A stretch of DNA of 64,000 nt from Lacticaseibacillus paracasei subsp. paracasei (GCF_000829035.1 NZ_AP012541.1:124001-188000); one strand, 5' to 3'. Positions 8,670 through 17,915 are shown, counted from the stretch's first letter. Made by a program: numbers and translations. The notes: a model not told the origin generated them from the sequence alone.

Positions 8670-9930
8670 ATATTAGGATTCATGGCATCCAGTAAAATAT
8701 TTTTTACGAAAACAGGTTGTTGTCCAGAATGCGGGATATGAGGAGCCTTGACCAATTCAGCATAGCTTTTTGTCTCTAATTGATGTTTATTCACTTCAGA
8801 AAGGCTTAGAGCTGATTTAAACAAGGCTTTCGCATCAGAATTTATAGAACCTGCCCAAAAATTACTAGCATTAATGTGAACAGTATTTCTATTCTCGGCA
8901 GTCAACATGAGATTGCTGCTCATTTTACTAGATGCGTGAGTTATCCAACTTTGCCATTGCTGAATGAACTTTGTCAAATTGCTCGTTTGGGATTCAATGG
9001 TTTGTACAGTAAATGGTAGCGAAATATCGGATTTCTCTTCAACCAACTTACTTGCTTTAAAAGTGAACGCTGTCACCATTCCTAACTGTGAATTTCCACC
9101 TCGAATACCCCAAAAAAGATCAGGATACTTTTGATGATCAGTCACACGGATCTCACCATCAGCGGTTACTAGTCTAGCGCTGACAATATGATCGATTGTC
9201 AACCCTAGACGACGAACGAGTAAGCCAATGCCACCACCTGTGGCGAGCCCACCAACACCTGTATCACCAAAATCACCACTTGAGATGATTAAATTAAACG
9301 GACGTAAAGCCTCGGCAACATCTCCCCAGACTGCGCCTGCTTGAACCTGAACCAATCCCTGTTCCGCGTCAGTGACAGTAACGCTATTTAACTGTGAAAT
9401 ATCTAAAATGATACCGCCATCATTCACCGAAGCCATTGAAATGCCATGACCGCCGCTACGAAATGAAAACGGAATACTGTGGCTAACACTTTCTCTAATT
9501 TTTTTGACGTATTGAATGCTAGCAATGACATCACGCTCTGTCGTTGCCCTTAAGATTAGCTTTGGACGACCGGTGACAAAATAATTTGAACACATAAGTT
9601 CATAGTCATCAGAAGTGGGATCAATTGCAATCTTCTTTAGTGCTACTGGTAACTTAGGCCACGTGGCGTTAACATCGTTATTCATCAAATTCCTCCTAAA
9701 AATTTTTTCATGGTTGGTAAAAATTGCTCTTACAGATACTAAAAAATGATTCATCATCAGCGACAGTCGTCTATGTTAGAAAACGCCTTTATTAGGCTCT
9801 GCGGCTAAACATTCTCATTCTAGTATACTTTTTGACGAAAAGTGAAAGGAAGAGACATGAAGACTTCAAAAACATAAAAACTCTTACCCTAGCGTGAACG
9901 TGGACTTCACAAAAAATCTTGATGTTTGTT

Positions 9931-10030
9931 TATCAGCAGCATTTGAAGACCAACACCTTGAACCGTGATGAGAACGATGCTTACAGTAGAAAGATCAGGC
10001 TAAGCACAGACAGATCGCCAAGTAAGGATC
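9931..10030 (-). pseudogene. Decayed fragment of an XRE/membrane regulator paralogue
   Basis: The + strand here closely matches about 3616-3712, the part encoding the last helices of the XRE membrane regulator. For example AACACCTTGAACCG occurs in both. Translation on the minus strand gives SIVLITVQGVGLQ against GIVLIAVQGVDLQ, but with an indel and stops. No helix-turn-helix part remains. It is a relic of a second copy. Confidence 0.7.
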
Positions 10031-10074
10031 AAAGAAATTTGTTCTGGTATACTAACCAGAGGGGGTAGAATGCC

Positions 10075-10155
10075 ATGAAAATTGTACTGATCGTTTGCAT
10101 CGTCATCGCGATAGCTGCTGGGTATGTAGCGAATAAGAGGCGGCAAAGACAATGA
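10075..10155 (+). CDS. Possible 26-residue single-helix membrane microprotein
   Basis: ATG at 10075 is preceded by AGGGGGTAG, and TATACT lies at 10049-10054 as a plausible -10. The product is one hydrophobic helix (IVLIVCIVIAIAAGYVA) followed by a basic tail (NKRRQRQ). This is the shape of real single-pass small membrane proteins, but no homologue is known to me. Confidence 0.45.
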   Translation: MKIVLIVCIVIAIAAGYVANKRRQRQ

Positions 10156-10186
10156 TAACAGGTTCAATTTCTTTGCTTGTCATACC

Positions 10187-10402
10187 TCAAGCTTCCGTGC
10201 TATACTCCATGACGGTGCCAAACCACGGTGAGTTCGTAACGATCGGCGCGTAAGCGTTCAGAAGGTCGAAGCGGCTCGCCATTTTTTTGTCTTCATTTGG
10301 TACAAATGTTGGTGGTGAAAGGCGGATCTGACGGACAAGAACAACCTTCTTGGCTGCTAAGAAGGTTGTCAGAAGCATAGATAAATGTATCAAGGCAAAC
10401 AC
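10187..10402 (-). CDS. Small hypothetical protein, third frame of the DUF2089 operon
   Basis: 71 residues from a GTG start at 10402, beginning 7 bases after the preceding stop. It has a short N-terminal hydrophobic stretch and a polar C-terminal part. I do not recognise it; the tight spacing to the upstream gene is the only support. It could be a broken remnant of a longer membrane protein. Confidence 0.35.
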   Translation of the reverse strand: MFALIHLSMLLTTFLAAKKVVLVRQIRLSPPTFVPNEDKKMASRFDLLNAYAPIVTNSPWFGTVMEYSTEA

Positions 10403-10409
10403 AAGCGCA

Positions 10410-10694
10410 TTAATCCTGACGCTTACTATCCTGAGCCTTCATTTTCTGCATCTCCCGCTTTTGCTTACTTAATTTTGATTGCCGTCCGCCTTCCCACAGG
10501 CTAATCAAAGTCAAAAGACCAATGATGGGCATAGCAATATCTCTAAAAGAGAGTTGAAGCAAACCGTTTGCTAAAAAGTAGATGTCGGCCACAATAACCG
10601 CGATTGGCAGAATGGCACCTAGCAGTTTATTTTCAATGTAGCCAAAAAAGGTTTGAAGAGAAATGACGATGACGATGATCAATGTTTCAATCAT
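10410..10694 (-). CDS. Small membrane protein encoded with a DUF2089 regulator
   Basis: 94 residues with three hydrophobic segments (about 1-15, 24-45 and 50-68) and a strongly charged C-terminal tail rich in Lys, Gln and Arg. The ATG overlaps the end of the upstream DUF2089 gene by 8 bases, so the two are probably translated together. In firmicutes, DUF2089 proteins commonly sit with small membrane proteins. No enzymatic motif is visible. Confidence 0.7.
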   Translation of the reverse strand: MIETLIIVIVISLQTFFGYIENKLLGAILPIAVIVADIYFLANGLLQLSFRDIAMPIIGLLTLISLWEGGRQSKLSKQKREMQKMKAQDSKRQD

Positions 10695-10971
10695 TGGTAG
10701 TCTCCTTGTATTTTTGAATGATTTCTTGGGCCAAGGCTAAATCGAGTTTGTCGTCAATGACCATCTGCATGATGCTAACCTGAAACTTGTTTTTCTGATC
10801 CAATTCGGCCGCTTTTAGCTTGCGAATGACGCGATCCAAACGCAGCCGGATGGTTGGGTAAGAGACCGAGTACTTTTCAGAAAGCTTCTTGAGTGAACCG
10901 GAAGATAAAACGAATTGTCTGACAAACTCCTGATCGTCCTCATCTAGCAACAAAATTGGATTCAATGTCAC
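10687..10971 (-). CDS. DUF2089-family helix-turn-helix protein
   Basis: About 94 residues. The middle (GSLKKLSEKYSVSYPTIRLRLDRVI) is a sigma-like helix-turn-helix typical of DUF2089 proteins, which are thought to regulate the membrane proteins encoded beside them. I take the GTG at 10971, because a run of seven G bases lies about 9 bases upstream; the TTG at 10989 is the alternative. First gene of a three-frame minus-strand operon. Confidence 0.75.
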   Translation of the reverse strand: MTLNPILLLDEDDQEFVRQFVLSSGSLKKLSEKYSVSYPTIRLRLDRVIRKLKAAELDQKNKFQVSIMQMVIDDKLDLALAQEIIQKYKETTND

Positions 10972-11080
10972 GACTAACCGCCCCCCCAACTTTAACTTTG
11001 TTGATATAATTTTAACAAAATGAAAGCCGCGGGTTCCAATAAACAGCTTGGGAACGGACTGTTACTCATATACCACAACA

Positions 11081-11114
11081 AAAAACCACAGCCCATCTTC
11101 ACAAGCGGCTGTGG
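11081..11114 (-). terminator. Terminator after the PAP2 gene
   Basis: On the minus strand CCACAGCC and GGCTGTGG pair around a 12-base loop and are followed by TTTTTTG. It lies 48 bases beyond the PAP2 stop. Confidence 0.8.
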
Positions 11115-11161
11115 CGAAATAAATTAGCATTTTGATATAAGCGATGTTGATAAGTTGGGTT

Positions 11162-12142
11162 TCAGGAGATTGGCTCTGTGTTTAAGTTCTTCGCTGACGA
11201 GCGAGCGGTTAGGGCTTCCCAATCGACTAATGGTTGTTGTACAACCGCAGCTAGGATCAGAATGAGCGACCATGTGAGGATCAGACTCATGGTGACATCA
11301 CCGGTGAAATGGGCGAGGATGCGCACGCGGGTGTAGGCCATGACGGCGCCGTAAGCGAAGGTGAGCCAGAAGACCAGCCGCTGGCGTTTTGGCTTGTCAC
11401 GATCGACGAACCATGTCAAAGTTAGCAAGGTCGCGGCGGTTTGGGTATGACCAGATGGGAAGCTCATGTGACCATTGGCGCCGTTTGGCTGGAACCAGCT
11501 TGTGAAGTGGGTCGGATTGCCGTTCAATTCATAAGGACGGAAGCGGCCCCAGAAAGTTTTCATGGCATTGACGATTTGATCAGATAGCAGGCAGACCAAA
11601 GTGGCGACAACAGCCATTTTCAATAAGTAATGAAGCTGTTCATCGGTTTTGTGGGCGAGCCAGTACTGACTGCCGATGAACACGACGAGGTAGAGGATGA
11701 GGAACAAAATGATACTGGTGGCACCCGGCAGTGTTAGCTTGCTGCCGTCAGAGTTAGCCATGCCCATTGGCTTGCCAGCGTTGATATCATTCAGCGAGGT
11801 GATCACCATGGTCATGGCATACTTGAGGTAGCCGGCCCAAAGTTCCCAACCAGCGTAGATGACACTACCGATCACCATTAAGGTGCGGGTATACCACGCC
11901 AGCTGTTGTGAACGAATGGCATAATGACAAACAATGTTGCAACTGAGCATGATGATCAACGGTGCGGTCCACAGCCCAACGTCTTGGAACAAAGTGGCGA
12001 ATGGGTCGTTCATGTCACCGATGGTTTGCGAGATTTGCCAGTCAAACCCAGCAGCGGCAGCTAACAATAAAAGCAGTACACCAGCAACGATCAAGAAAAT
12101 ATGTTTGCGAATCGGAGCATTCAATTTTTGCGTTTGGTCCAT
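11162..12142 (-). CDS. PAP2-family phosphatase, membrane-bound
   Basis: 326 residues with about six or more hydrophobic helices. The three catalytic motifs are present in order: KTFWGRFRP, SFPSGH and TRVRILAHFTGDV. Such enzymes remove phosphate from phosphatidic acid, undecaprenyl diphosphate or related lipids at the membrane; the substrate cannot be told from sequence. The start at 12142 is chosen because GGAGGG precedes it. Its presumed 5' leader contains one copy of the long palindromic repeat, in the same orientation as the transcript. Confidence 0.9.
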   Translation of the reverse strand: MDQTQKLNAPIRKHIFLIVAGVLLLLLAAAAGFDWQISQTIGDMNDPFATLFQDVGLWTAPLIIMLSCNIVCHYAIRSQQLAWYTRTLMVIGSVIYAGWELWAGYLKYAMTMVITSLNDINAGKPMGMANSDGSKLTLPGATSIILFLILYLVVFIGSQYWLAHKTDEQLHYLLKMAVVATLVCLLSDQIVNAMKTFWGRFRPYELNGNPTHFTSWFQPNGANGHMSFPSGHTQTAATLLTLTWFVDRDKPKRQRLVFWLTFAYGAVMAYTRVRILAHFTGDVTMSLILTWSLILILAAVVQQPLVDWEALTARSSAKNLNTEPIS

Positions 12143-12159
12143 AGCCTTTCCCTCCTTAG

Positions 12160-12282
12160 ACGCGTTCGCAGTCGCAGAAACTTCCGTGTAAGGACCTTGA
12201 AGCAAAAGGACCAAAAAGGCGGTCCTTTCACTTCAAGGCCACTGACACTTCAGTTTCTCAGCGCTCCTGCTCTCGCTCTTTG
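12160..12282 (-). repeat. Long imperfect palindrome, copy A of three
   Basis: Read on the minus strand it begins GAGCGAGAGCAGG and ends GCGAACGCGTC. Two arms (GTGGCCTTGAAG and CTTCAAGGTCC) pair as part of a hairpin of about 120 bases. It matches copies at 17268-17388 and 23644-23767. It lies directly before the PAP2 ribosome site. Confidence 0.75.
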
Positions 12283-12358
12283 AAAATAGCACATCATTTA
12301 CAGAAAAGGTCGGGATTTACGGTACCTGTACGCAACATTTAAGTGGTCGATACGAAGT

Positions 12359-13435
12359 TTACAACTTATCAGCAAAATAAGGTTCATCTACCGTAACTTG
12401 ACGCTGATCGAAATCGACCGTCGTTTGCAGGCCGTATGGCAGGACGGTTCGCGGATAGGCGTGGCCAAAATTCAGGTTGTACAGAATCGGCGTCTTGTAT
12501 GGTTGGGTGACATCAAGCAGCACCTGCTGGTAAACGTCAAAGTAAGTTTCATTTTGGGGCTTGCCAACGAGAATCGCCTTCACTTGTGCAAGAACGCCAT
12601 GTTCATCAAGATGTTCTAAATAGGTGCGGTAAGTTGCGGGGGTTATTTTGTCTTCTGATGTTTCAATGAAAAGGATCTTGTTGGTCCAGTCTTGCGGGAA
12701 GAGCTGGTACTTTTTGGCCACTTCTGGTTCGTCCTGATAGCGAACCGGGTAGATTAAGTCGTGGAGACTATCGAGACAGCCACCAAGTAAGGTGCCAGTG
12801 ACACGGCCTTGACCCCGCAGCGCGAGGTAGCCATGCTGTTCTTTGTGTGATTTTCGCGGTACCCCTAACTGACTTTCTGAAAAGTCCGTGCGTTCGTCGT
12901 ACCAAGTCGGGCTGGAACTAATCGCCGTTGTCGCCGGATTTTTGAAATAATGCTGAAAACTGGCGGCGGTGTACGGCAACATGCGCGTGTCTAATTCAGC
13001 TAGATCATTTAAAAAATTAGGCCCATAAAAGCTAGTCATGCTTAATTGATAAAACATGAGATGGTCAATGGTCGTGTCGGAAAAACCAGTGAATAGTTTG
13101 GGATGATCAGCGACTGCTTGCGTGAAAGCCGGATCATCTAGCAGGTAAGGGATGATTCGGTAAGTATCATCGCCGCCGATGGCACAGATGATACCTTTGA
13201 TGCTCGGGTCAAGGAAAGCGGCTTTTAAATCTGCTGCGCGTGCTTCTGGATGGGCTTTGAGATAGGCTTGGCCGCGTAAGGCGTTTGGCATAAAGCACGG
13301 TTCCAGCTTCATGGCTTTCAATCGCTCAGTCCCAAGTTGAAGTTGATGGGCTGCAAAGCTTTCACCTAGTGTTCCGGCGCTGAGGCTGACAATGGCAACT
13401 TGATCATGTGGCTGTAATGCTTGCGGCTTTATCAT
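12359..13435 (-). CDS. LD-carboxypeptidase family protein (peptidase S66)
   Basis: 358 residues, the usual size for S66 proteins (LdcA/MccF). The serine nucleophile is in TGFSDTT, the glutamate in LFIETSED and the histidine in NFGHAYPRTVLPYG. Members either trim the terminal D-Ala from murein tetrapeptides or cleave microcin-like peptide-nucleotides. The insertion between the serine and glutamate regions is longer than in classical LdcA and looks more MccF-like. It is monocistronic. It most likely acts in the cytoplasm since no signal peptide is seen. Confidence 0.9.
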   Translation of the reverse strand: MIKPQALQPHDQVAIVSLSAGTLGESFAAHQLQLGTERLKAMKLEPCFMPNALRGQAYLKAHPEARAADLKAAFLDPSIKGIICAIGGDDTYRIIPYLLDDPAFTQAVADHPKLFTGFSDTTIDHLMFYQLSMTSFYGPNFLNDLAELDTRMLPYTAASFQHYFKNPATTAISSSPTWYDERTDFSESQLGVPRKSHKEQHGYLALRGQGRVTGTLLGGCLDSLHDLIYPVRYQDEPEVAKKYQLFPQDWTNKILFIETSEDKITPATYRTYLEHLDEHGVLAQVKAILVGKPQNETYFDVYQQVLLDVTQPYKTPILYNLNFGHAYPRTVLPYGLQTTVDFDQRQVTVDEPYFADKL

Positions 13436-13656
13436 AAAGATCTCCCTGCTTTCTCATACAATGCATTAATTATCTATTGAACATGCAGGAAACGCAAGCG
13501 GGCAAAAAGATGACACCATCGTCGTTCTAACCGTAAACCGGTTGCTTGTTTTTCCGGCTGGCAACCTGTTACGATCGAATAGAAGACCTATCAGGAAGTG
13601 TTGGTTAATTAAACTGTACGATTTTTAACAAGACACAGTATCAGGGGGAAAGCGAT

Positions 13657-13908
13657 ATGTATACCATCCAAGCGACTGCCACGATTACTGGGCGTGGCAC
13701 AGTGATCACGATTGCGCCTCCGGTTGAACGCATTCAGCCGGGCGATCCGATCCGCCTTAATGGCACGACAACAGGTAAAGTCTGTGCGATTGAGAAGCGG
13801 CAACATCCGCACCATACTGACGAAGTCCCGTGTCTCGGGTTGCTCGTCACGGCACCTGTCAAAGTCGGGGATACAATTGAGTTTCCGCAGTCGCCACGGT
13901 GGGTGTGA
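13657..13908 (+). CDS. Small protein resembling translation-factor domain 2
   Basis: 83 residues. The pattern ATITGRGTVITI, then a PGDPIRL turn and a VKVGDTIEF ending, is like the beta-barrel second domain of EF-Tu/SelB-type GTPases, but no GTPase domain is attached. AGGGGGAAAGCG precedes the ATG. Its function is unknown. A strong bidirectional terminator separates it from the convergent ligase gene. Confidence 0.75.
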   Translation: MYTIQATATITGRGTVITIAPPVERIQPGDPIRLNGTTTGKVCAIEKRQHPHHTDEVPCLGLLVTAPVKVGDTIEFPQSPRWV

Positions 13909-13957
13909 ACTGTAGGCGATACGCACTCCCAGTTGCAGAAATCTGCTCGTACTCAAA

Positions 13958-14016
13958 GAAAAAGTCGCTATCTGAATCGTCAACGGCATCACGTTGATTT
14001 CAGATAGCGACTTTTT
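13958..14016. terminator. Bidirectional terminator
   Basis: AAAAAGTCGCTATCTGAA pairs with TTCAGATAGCGACTTTTT, with A and T tracts suitable for both directions. It lies between two convergent genes. Confidence 0.92.
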
Positions 14017-14061
14017 ATGGTTACTTTGGGCAAAATGAAGATATATTTTGGCCGTTGTGGC

Positions 14062-15135
14062 TTACTTCGTTAAGAGTCCAGCCTCGGTCATGCCGTCAGC
14101 GTAGAGCTTGAGCTTGCCGTTGACAATATCCATCACCAAATCGCCGTAGTCAACACCGTCTGCTTCGGCTTCTTGCGGCAACAGTGACAGTGGTGTCATC
14201 CCCGGCAGGTTGTTGGCTTCAATGACCCAAACACCTTTTTCGTTGGCGAAGAAGTCGATTCGGCCGTAATTTTGTAGGCCCAGAACATCCATCGTTTGGA
14301 CGGCAACATCTTTCATAGCCTGATGGACATCTTCATCGAGATCCTTTGGCGGGGTGATGAAGTCGGTATAGCCGGCTTGGAATTTATGCTTGAAATCATA
14401 CCAACCAGAACGCACCTTAATTTCAATGGCCGAGTAAGCGTGGCCATTGACAACGCCTAACGAGAATTCGCGACCTGGGGTGAACTCTTCAACAATGGCG
14501 CTGTTGTCGAAGCGGAAAACATCTTCAAGACCACTTTCGAGTTCTTCCTGATTATGAATAATATGTGTCCCAACGCTGGAACCGCCGGATGTTGGCTTGA
14601 CAACAACTGGAAAATCAAACGGGACCGTTTGTTTTGGCCCTTGATCGCGCTTGAATTCCTTGAATCCTGAAGTCTGAATGCCATGATACAACATGACTTC
14701 CTTACTGAAAACCTTGTTCATGGTGATGCCTGAAGCCAGCGGGCCAGAGCCAGTATACTTGACCCCGTTGATGTCAAACACAGCCTGAACCTTACCGTTT
14801 TCGCCATCGCCACCATGCAAAGCGAGGAAAACAATGTCCGCTGCTTTGCAGATCGCCATAACATTGGGACCAAATAGCTGGGTGCTGCCATCTGGTCGTA
14901 ACTTATTGATGTCTTCATCAGTCAGAATCGCATCTGAAATATTCAGATCCTTGCTGGTGTTGGCGTCGTCAAAAACCTGCTCGACCGTCTTCCCTTCGAG
15001 GTCGTAGCCAAGAAACAGGTCAATAAAGGTGGCCTGCTGCCCTTTTTGCCGCAAGGCGTTCGTGATCCGGTAGCCGCTAGAAATGGAAACATTGCGCTCC
15101 GTGCTCCGGCCGCCTGCTAAAACGACAATTTTCAT
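14062..15135 (-). CDS. ddl: D-alanine--D-alanine/D-lactate ligase family (ATP-grasp)
   Basis: Joins D-Ala to a second D-amino or D-hydroxy acid for peptidoglycan precursors. 357 residues. [14 protein letters not shown] (8-21) aligns with the E. coli DdlB motif and keeps the catalytic Glu. [11 protein letters not shown] (104-114), [10 protein letters not shown] (180-189) and [15 protein letters not shown] are present. In the omega loop YDFKHKF (246-252), residue 252 is Phe where D-Ala-D-Ala ligases have Tyr; Phe is the mark of D-Ala-D-Lac ligases in vancomycin-resistant lactobacilli. The start at 15135 is preceded by GGAGGT. Whether it is the main ligase of the cell is not shown. Confidence 0.9.
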   Translation of the reverse strand: MKIVVLAGGRSTERNVSISSGYRITNALRQKGQQATFIDLFLGYDLEGKTVEQVFDDANTSKDLNISDAILTDEDINKLRPDGSTQLFGPNVMAICKAADIVFLALHGGDGENGKVQAVFDINGVKYTGSGPLASGITMNKVFSKEVMLYHGIQTSGFKEFKRDQGPKQTVPFDFPVVVKPTSGGSSVGTHIIHNQEELESGLEDVFRFDNSAIVEEFTPGREFSLGVVNGHAYSAIEIKVRSGWYDFKHKFQAGYTDFITPPKDLDEDVHQAMKDVAVQTMDVLGLQNYGRIDFFANEKGVWVIEANNLPGMTPLSLLPQEAEADGVDYGDLVMDIVNGKLKLYADGMTEAGLLTK

Positions 15136-15308
15136 GTGATAGTACCTCCGCGTATTATCCGAGTTTGATAGAAACCTCAGTTTAGCACAATCCGGGCTCA
15201 TCGGCGATAAAGATGCTAAAAAATGGTGTAATATTAAGAAGGCTTTTAAACCCTCTGCCACGGTTGTGAACGCGCTTTCTCTAAACGGCGCAGATAAGGA
15301 GTCAAAGA

Positions 15309-15800
15309 ATGCAATATACACGGTTAGCAATGCCCAATCACGCCTATTTTATCGTGGCCGATCAAGGGAAACTGGCCTTCGTCGGGTCACCGGATGCGCC
15401 GCTTAGCGAGGCGGCTGATTATGGCAGCGGTTCACTTGAATTTAATCAAGAAGAGATGCTGCCGTTTCAAAACGCCATTGATGATTATCTTACTGGCAAG
15501 GCGCAAACCATCACAGTACCGGTGACTTACCATGGGACACCGCTGCAAGAAGCCGTCTGGCAGTATCTGCAGACGATTCCTTATGGAGAGACCCGAACGT
15601 ACGCACAGGTGGCAGCCGCAGTCGGTCATCCGCACGCCTTCCAAGCAGTCGGCTCTGCGGTCGGGAAGAATCCCGTTATGATCGCTGTGCCTTGTCATCG
15701 CGTCCTGCGCAAAGATGGTGGTTTGGGTGGCTTTCGTGGCGGTTTGCCAATGAAGCGAGACTTGTTGGCACTTGAACAAGGGCAGCGGCCCATTTTTTAA
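15309..15800 (+). CDS. ogt: Methylated-DNA--protein-cysteine methyltransferase
   Basis: Repairs O6-alkylguanine by moving the alkyl group to its own cysteine. The 163-residue protein has the active-site motif PCHRVL and the downstream [15 protein letters not shown]. The DNA-binding helix region is [19 protein letters not shown]. Length is normal for a single-domain Ogt. AAGGAG lies before the ATG. It is followed 66 bases later by hicD on the same strand. Confidence 0.95.
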   Translation: MQYTRLAMPNHAYFIVADQGKLAFVGSPDAPLSEAADYGSGSLEFNQEEMLPFQNAIDDYLTGKAQTITVPVTYHGTPLQEAVWQYLQTIPYGETRTYAQVAAAVGHPHAFQAVGSAVGKNPVMIAVPCHRVLRKDGGLGGFRGGLPMKRDLLALEQGQRPIF

Positions 15801-15866
15801 AGATGCTTTTTCACAGAGGCATCTTGTATACTGGTGAGTGGACAAATTGGAAAGGAAGTTTAACAC

Positions 15867-16868
15867 ATGAAGATTATTGCTTACGGTGCACGCGTTGACG
15901 AGATTCAATATTTCAAGCAATGGGCCAAGGATACAGGCAACACACTTGAATACCATACAGAATTTCTCGATGAAAACACCGTTGAATGGGCTAAAGGGTT
16001 TGATGGCATCAATTCATTGCAGACAACGCCATATGCAGCCGGCGTTTTTGAAAAAATGCACGCGTATGGTATCAAGTTCTTGACGATTCGGAATGTGGGT
16101 ACGGATAACATTGATATGACTGCCATGAAGCAATACGGCATTCGTTTGAGCAATGTACCGGCTTATTCGCCAGCAGCGATTGCTGAATTTGCTTTGACCG
16201 ATACTTTGTACTTGCTACGTAATATGGGTAAAGTACAGGCGCAACTACAGGCGGGCGATTATGAAAAAGCGGGCACCTTCATCGGTAATGAACTCGGTCA
16301 GCAAACCGTTGGCGTGATGGGCACCGGTCATATTGGGCAGGTTGCTATCAAACTGTTCAAAGGGTTTGGCGCCAAAGTGATTGCTTACGATCCTTATCCA
16401 ATGAAGGGCGATCACCCAGATTTTGACTATGTCAGCCTTGAAGACCTCTTTAAGCAAAGTGATATCATTGATCTTCATGTTCCTGGGATTGAACAAAATA
16501 CCCACATTATCAATGAAGCGGCATTTGATTTGATGAAACCGGGTGCGATTGTGATCAACACGGCTCGGCCAAATCTGATTGACACGCAAGCCATGCTCAG
16601 CAATCTTAAGTCTGGCAAGTTGGCCGGTGTCGGGATTGACACCTATGAATACGAAACCGAGGACTTGCTGAATCTCGCCAAGCACGGTAGCTTCAAGGAT
16701 CCGTTGTGGGATGAGCTGTTGGGGATGCCAAATGTTGTCCTCAGCCCGCACATTGCCTACTACACCGAGACGGCTGTGCATAATATGGTTTACTTCTCAC
16801 TACAACATCTCGTTGATTTCTTGACCAAAGGCGAAACCAGCACGGAAGTTACTGGTCCAGCAAAGTAG
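15867..16868 (+). CDS. hicD: D-2-hydroxyisocaproate dehydrogenase
   Basis: NAD-dependent D-2-hydroxyacid dehydrogenase that reduces branched-chain 2-keto acids, such as 2-ketoisocaproate, to D-hydroxy acids, an outlet for reducing power and amino-acid catabolism. 333 residues. The NAD fold is marked by VGVMGTGHIGQ, the catalytic Arg lies in NTARPNLID, the Glu near DTYEYETED and the His in LSPHIAYYTE. I recall the structurally characterised L. casei enzyme as almost the same sequence. It has GGAAAGGAAG upstream of its ATG, and a terminator follows. Confidence 0.95.
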   Translation: MKIIAYGARVDEIQYFKQWAKDTGNTLEYHTEFLDENTVEWAKGFDGINSLQTTPYAAGVFEKMHAYGIKFLTIRNVGTDNIDMTAMKQYGIRLSNVPAYSPAAIAEFALTDTLYLLRNMGKVQAQLQAGDYEKAGTFIGNELGQQTVGVMGTGHIGQVAIKLFKGFGAKVIAYDPYPMKGDHPDFDYVSLEDLFKQSDIIDLHVPGIEQNTHIINEAAFDLMKPGAIVINTARPNLIDTQAMLSNLKSGKLAGVGIDTYEYETEDLLNLAKHGSFKDPLWDELLGMPNVVLSPHIAYYTETAVHNMVYFSLQHLVDFLTKGETSTEVTGPAK

Positions 16869-16883
16869 TCAACTGAATAGCAA

Positions 16884-16932
16884 AACGTGCCCTGCCTATT
16901 GACGAATACGTTAATGGCAGAGCACGTTTTTT
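16884..16932 (+). terminator. Terminator after hicD
   Basis: AACGTGCCCTGCC and GGCAGAGCACGTT form a stem with one mismatch, followed by TTTT. Confidence 0.85.
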
Positions 16933-16950
16933 AATATTGGGATTGATTGC

Positions 16951-17247
16951 TTAAAAAATCGAATTGCCACGAATTGCCATGATATAAACGAACAAGGCCG
17001 CTCCGTTGACGAACAAGGAGACGGCAATGATTGAAAAGCGAACGGTGTACGGTCTGGCACCGATGTCAGGATCATAAAAGCGAGAACGGCGTTTGCCACG
17101 GTAAGAGAAGAAAAAGCCTACCAAGATAACGACAATGACGCCTTCAACAATCGTGAGCAACCAGAAGATAGGCTGCGTTGCACTGGCAGTGACAAGAAAG
17201 TAGCCGCCAAGAGCGATAAGATCGAGCAGGATCGAAATGAGAACCAT
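16951..17247 (-). CDS. Small membrane protein, three helices
   Basis: 98 residues with hydrophobic helices at about 3-20, 27-48 and 68-92, and a charged loop (RGKRRSRFYDPD) between the second and third. GGAGGC lies upstream of the ATG at 17247; the longer frame reading back through the palindromic repeat has no ribosome site. I do not recognise the family. No enzymatic motif is visible. Confidence 0.7.
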   Translation of the reverse strand: MVLISILLDLIALGGYFLVTASATQPIFWLLTIVEGVIVVILVGFFFSYRGKRRSRFYDPDIGARPYTVRFSIIAVSLFVNGAALFVYIMAIRGNSIF

Positions 17248-17267
17248 CGTAAATGCCTCCTTTGAAG

Positions 17268-17388
17268 TGAGCGCGAGCCAGCGCGGGTGGAACCGAAGTG
17301 TAAGTGGCCTTGGGCGTGATGACCGTTCTTTGGTCATTGCGCCCAAGGTCCTTACACGCAGGTTTCAGCGCTGGCGAGGGCGTTATGA
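17268..17388 (+). repeat. Long imperfect palindrome, copy B of three
   Basis: Starts TGAGCGCGAGCCAGCGC and ends GCGCTGGCGAGGGCGTTATG. The arms CCAGCGC/GCGCTGG, GTGTAAG/CTTACAC and CCTTGGGCG/CGCCCAAGG pair in order, giving a single hairpin of about 120 bases. It lies between two minus-strand genes, in the orientation opposite to them. Confidence 0.8.
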
Positions 17389-17408
17389 CGAGCATATCGT
17401 GAGTGAGA

Positions 17409-17915
17409 TTATGACTGGGGCTGTAAAGGCTGATCAGTCAGTTTTGTGAGTACCTGAATGGTGGTTTGAACGTCTTGGGAATCAAGGGTATCAAGCACAG
17501 CGGCAAGTTGAGCATTTGTGTGATGATGCATTTGCTGATGTAAAGCAGCGACTTGTTGACCAAGCGGAGTTAGTGCAACAATGTAGGCCTTGCGATTGTC
17601 GGGCAAGGATAATTTTGTCAGCAAGTTTAATTGAACAAGGCGAGCAACATAGCGTGAGACTAGGCCTTGTGAGAACGGAACAGCAGCGGTTAAATCCTGA
17701 TTGCGCAGTTGTTTGCAACTGCTTTGATCCAGCGTTGTGAGTAACGTCAATTGGGCATGATTAAACCGAACTGTTTGCATTTGCCGGCGAGTTTCAGAGG
17801 GTAAAGTTGCCAGCCAACGATCAAAAAGCACTTGCCACGCTTGCTCATCAGCAGCTCGAGTATGGGCATTGAGCAAGCGAATGGCTTGTTGTAATTGGGT
17901 GAAATCAGAAGCCAT
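17409..17915 (-). CDS. MarR-family transcriptional regulator
   Basis: 168 residues. The winged-helix region is FNHAQLTLLTTL through VSRYVARLVQLNLLTK, with the wing at LPDNRKAYIVALTPLG. It is divergent from a quinone oxidoreductase gene, and the shared 110-base gap holds a pair of palindromic operators, so it very likely represses both itself and that gene. Such pairs commonly respond to quinones or electrophiles. AGGAGA precedes the ATG. Confidence 0.9.
   Translation of the reverse strand: MASDFTQLQQAIRLLNAHTRAADEQAWQVLFDRWLATLPSETRRQMQTVRFNHAQLTLLTTLDQSSCKQLRNQDLTAAVPFSQGLVSRYVARLVQLNLLTKLSLPDNRKAYIVALTPLGQQVAALHQQMHHHTNAQLAAVLDTLDSQDVQTTIQVLTKLTDQPLQPQS

Larger units (their letters stand above)
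7132..9685 (-). pseudogene. FAD-linked oxidase (berberine-bridge type), split by an IS
   Basis: The N-terminal part (9685 down to 8656) has the FAD-binding PCMH fold: FRSGGHGISMA, GVGGLATGGGIG and LFWGIRGGNSQLG. The C-terminal part (7477 down to 7132) has the BBE ending with YDPQHLFNQ. Removing the 1178-bp IS and one 14-bp repeat restores the frame (NIGDIISKILVSPG), so the gene was intact before insertion. The start at 9685 is preceded by AGGAGG. Such enzymes oxidise sugars, alcohols or amines with oxygen; the substrate here is unknown. The protein is now truncated before the BBE domain. Confidence 0.88.
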
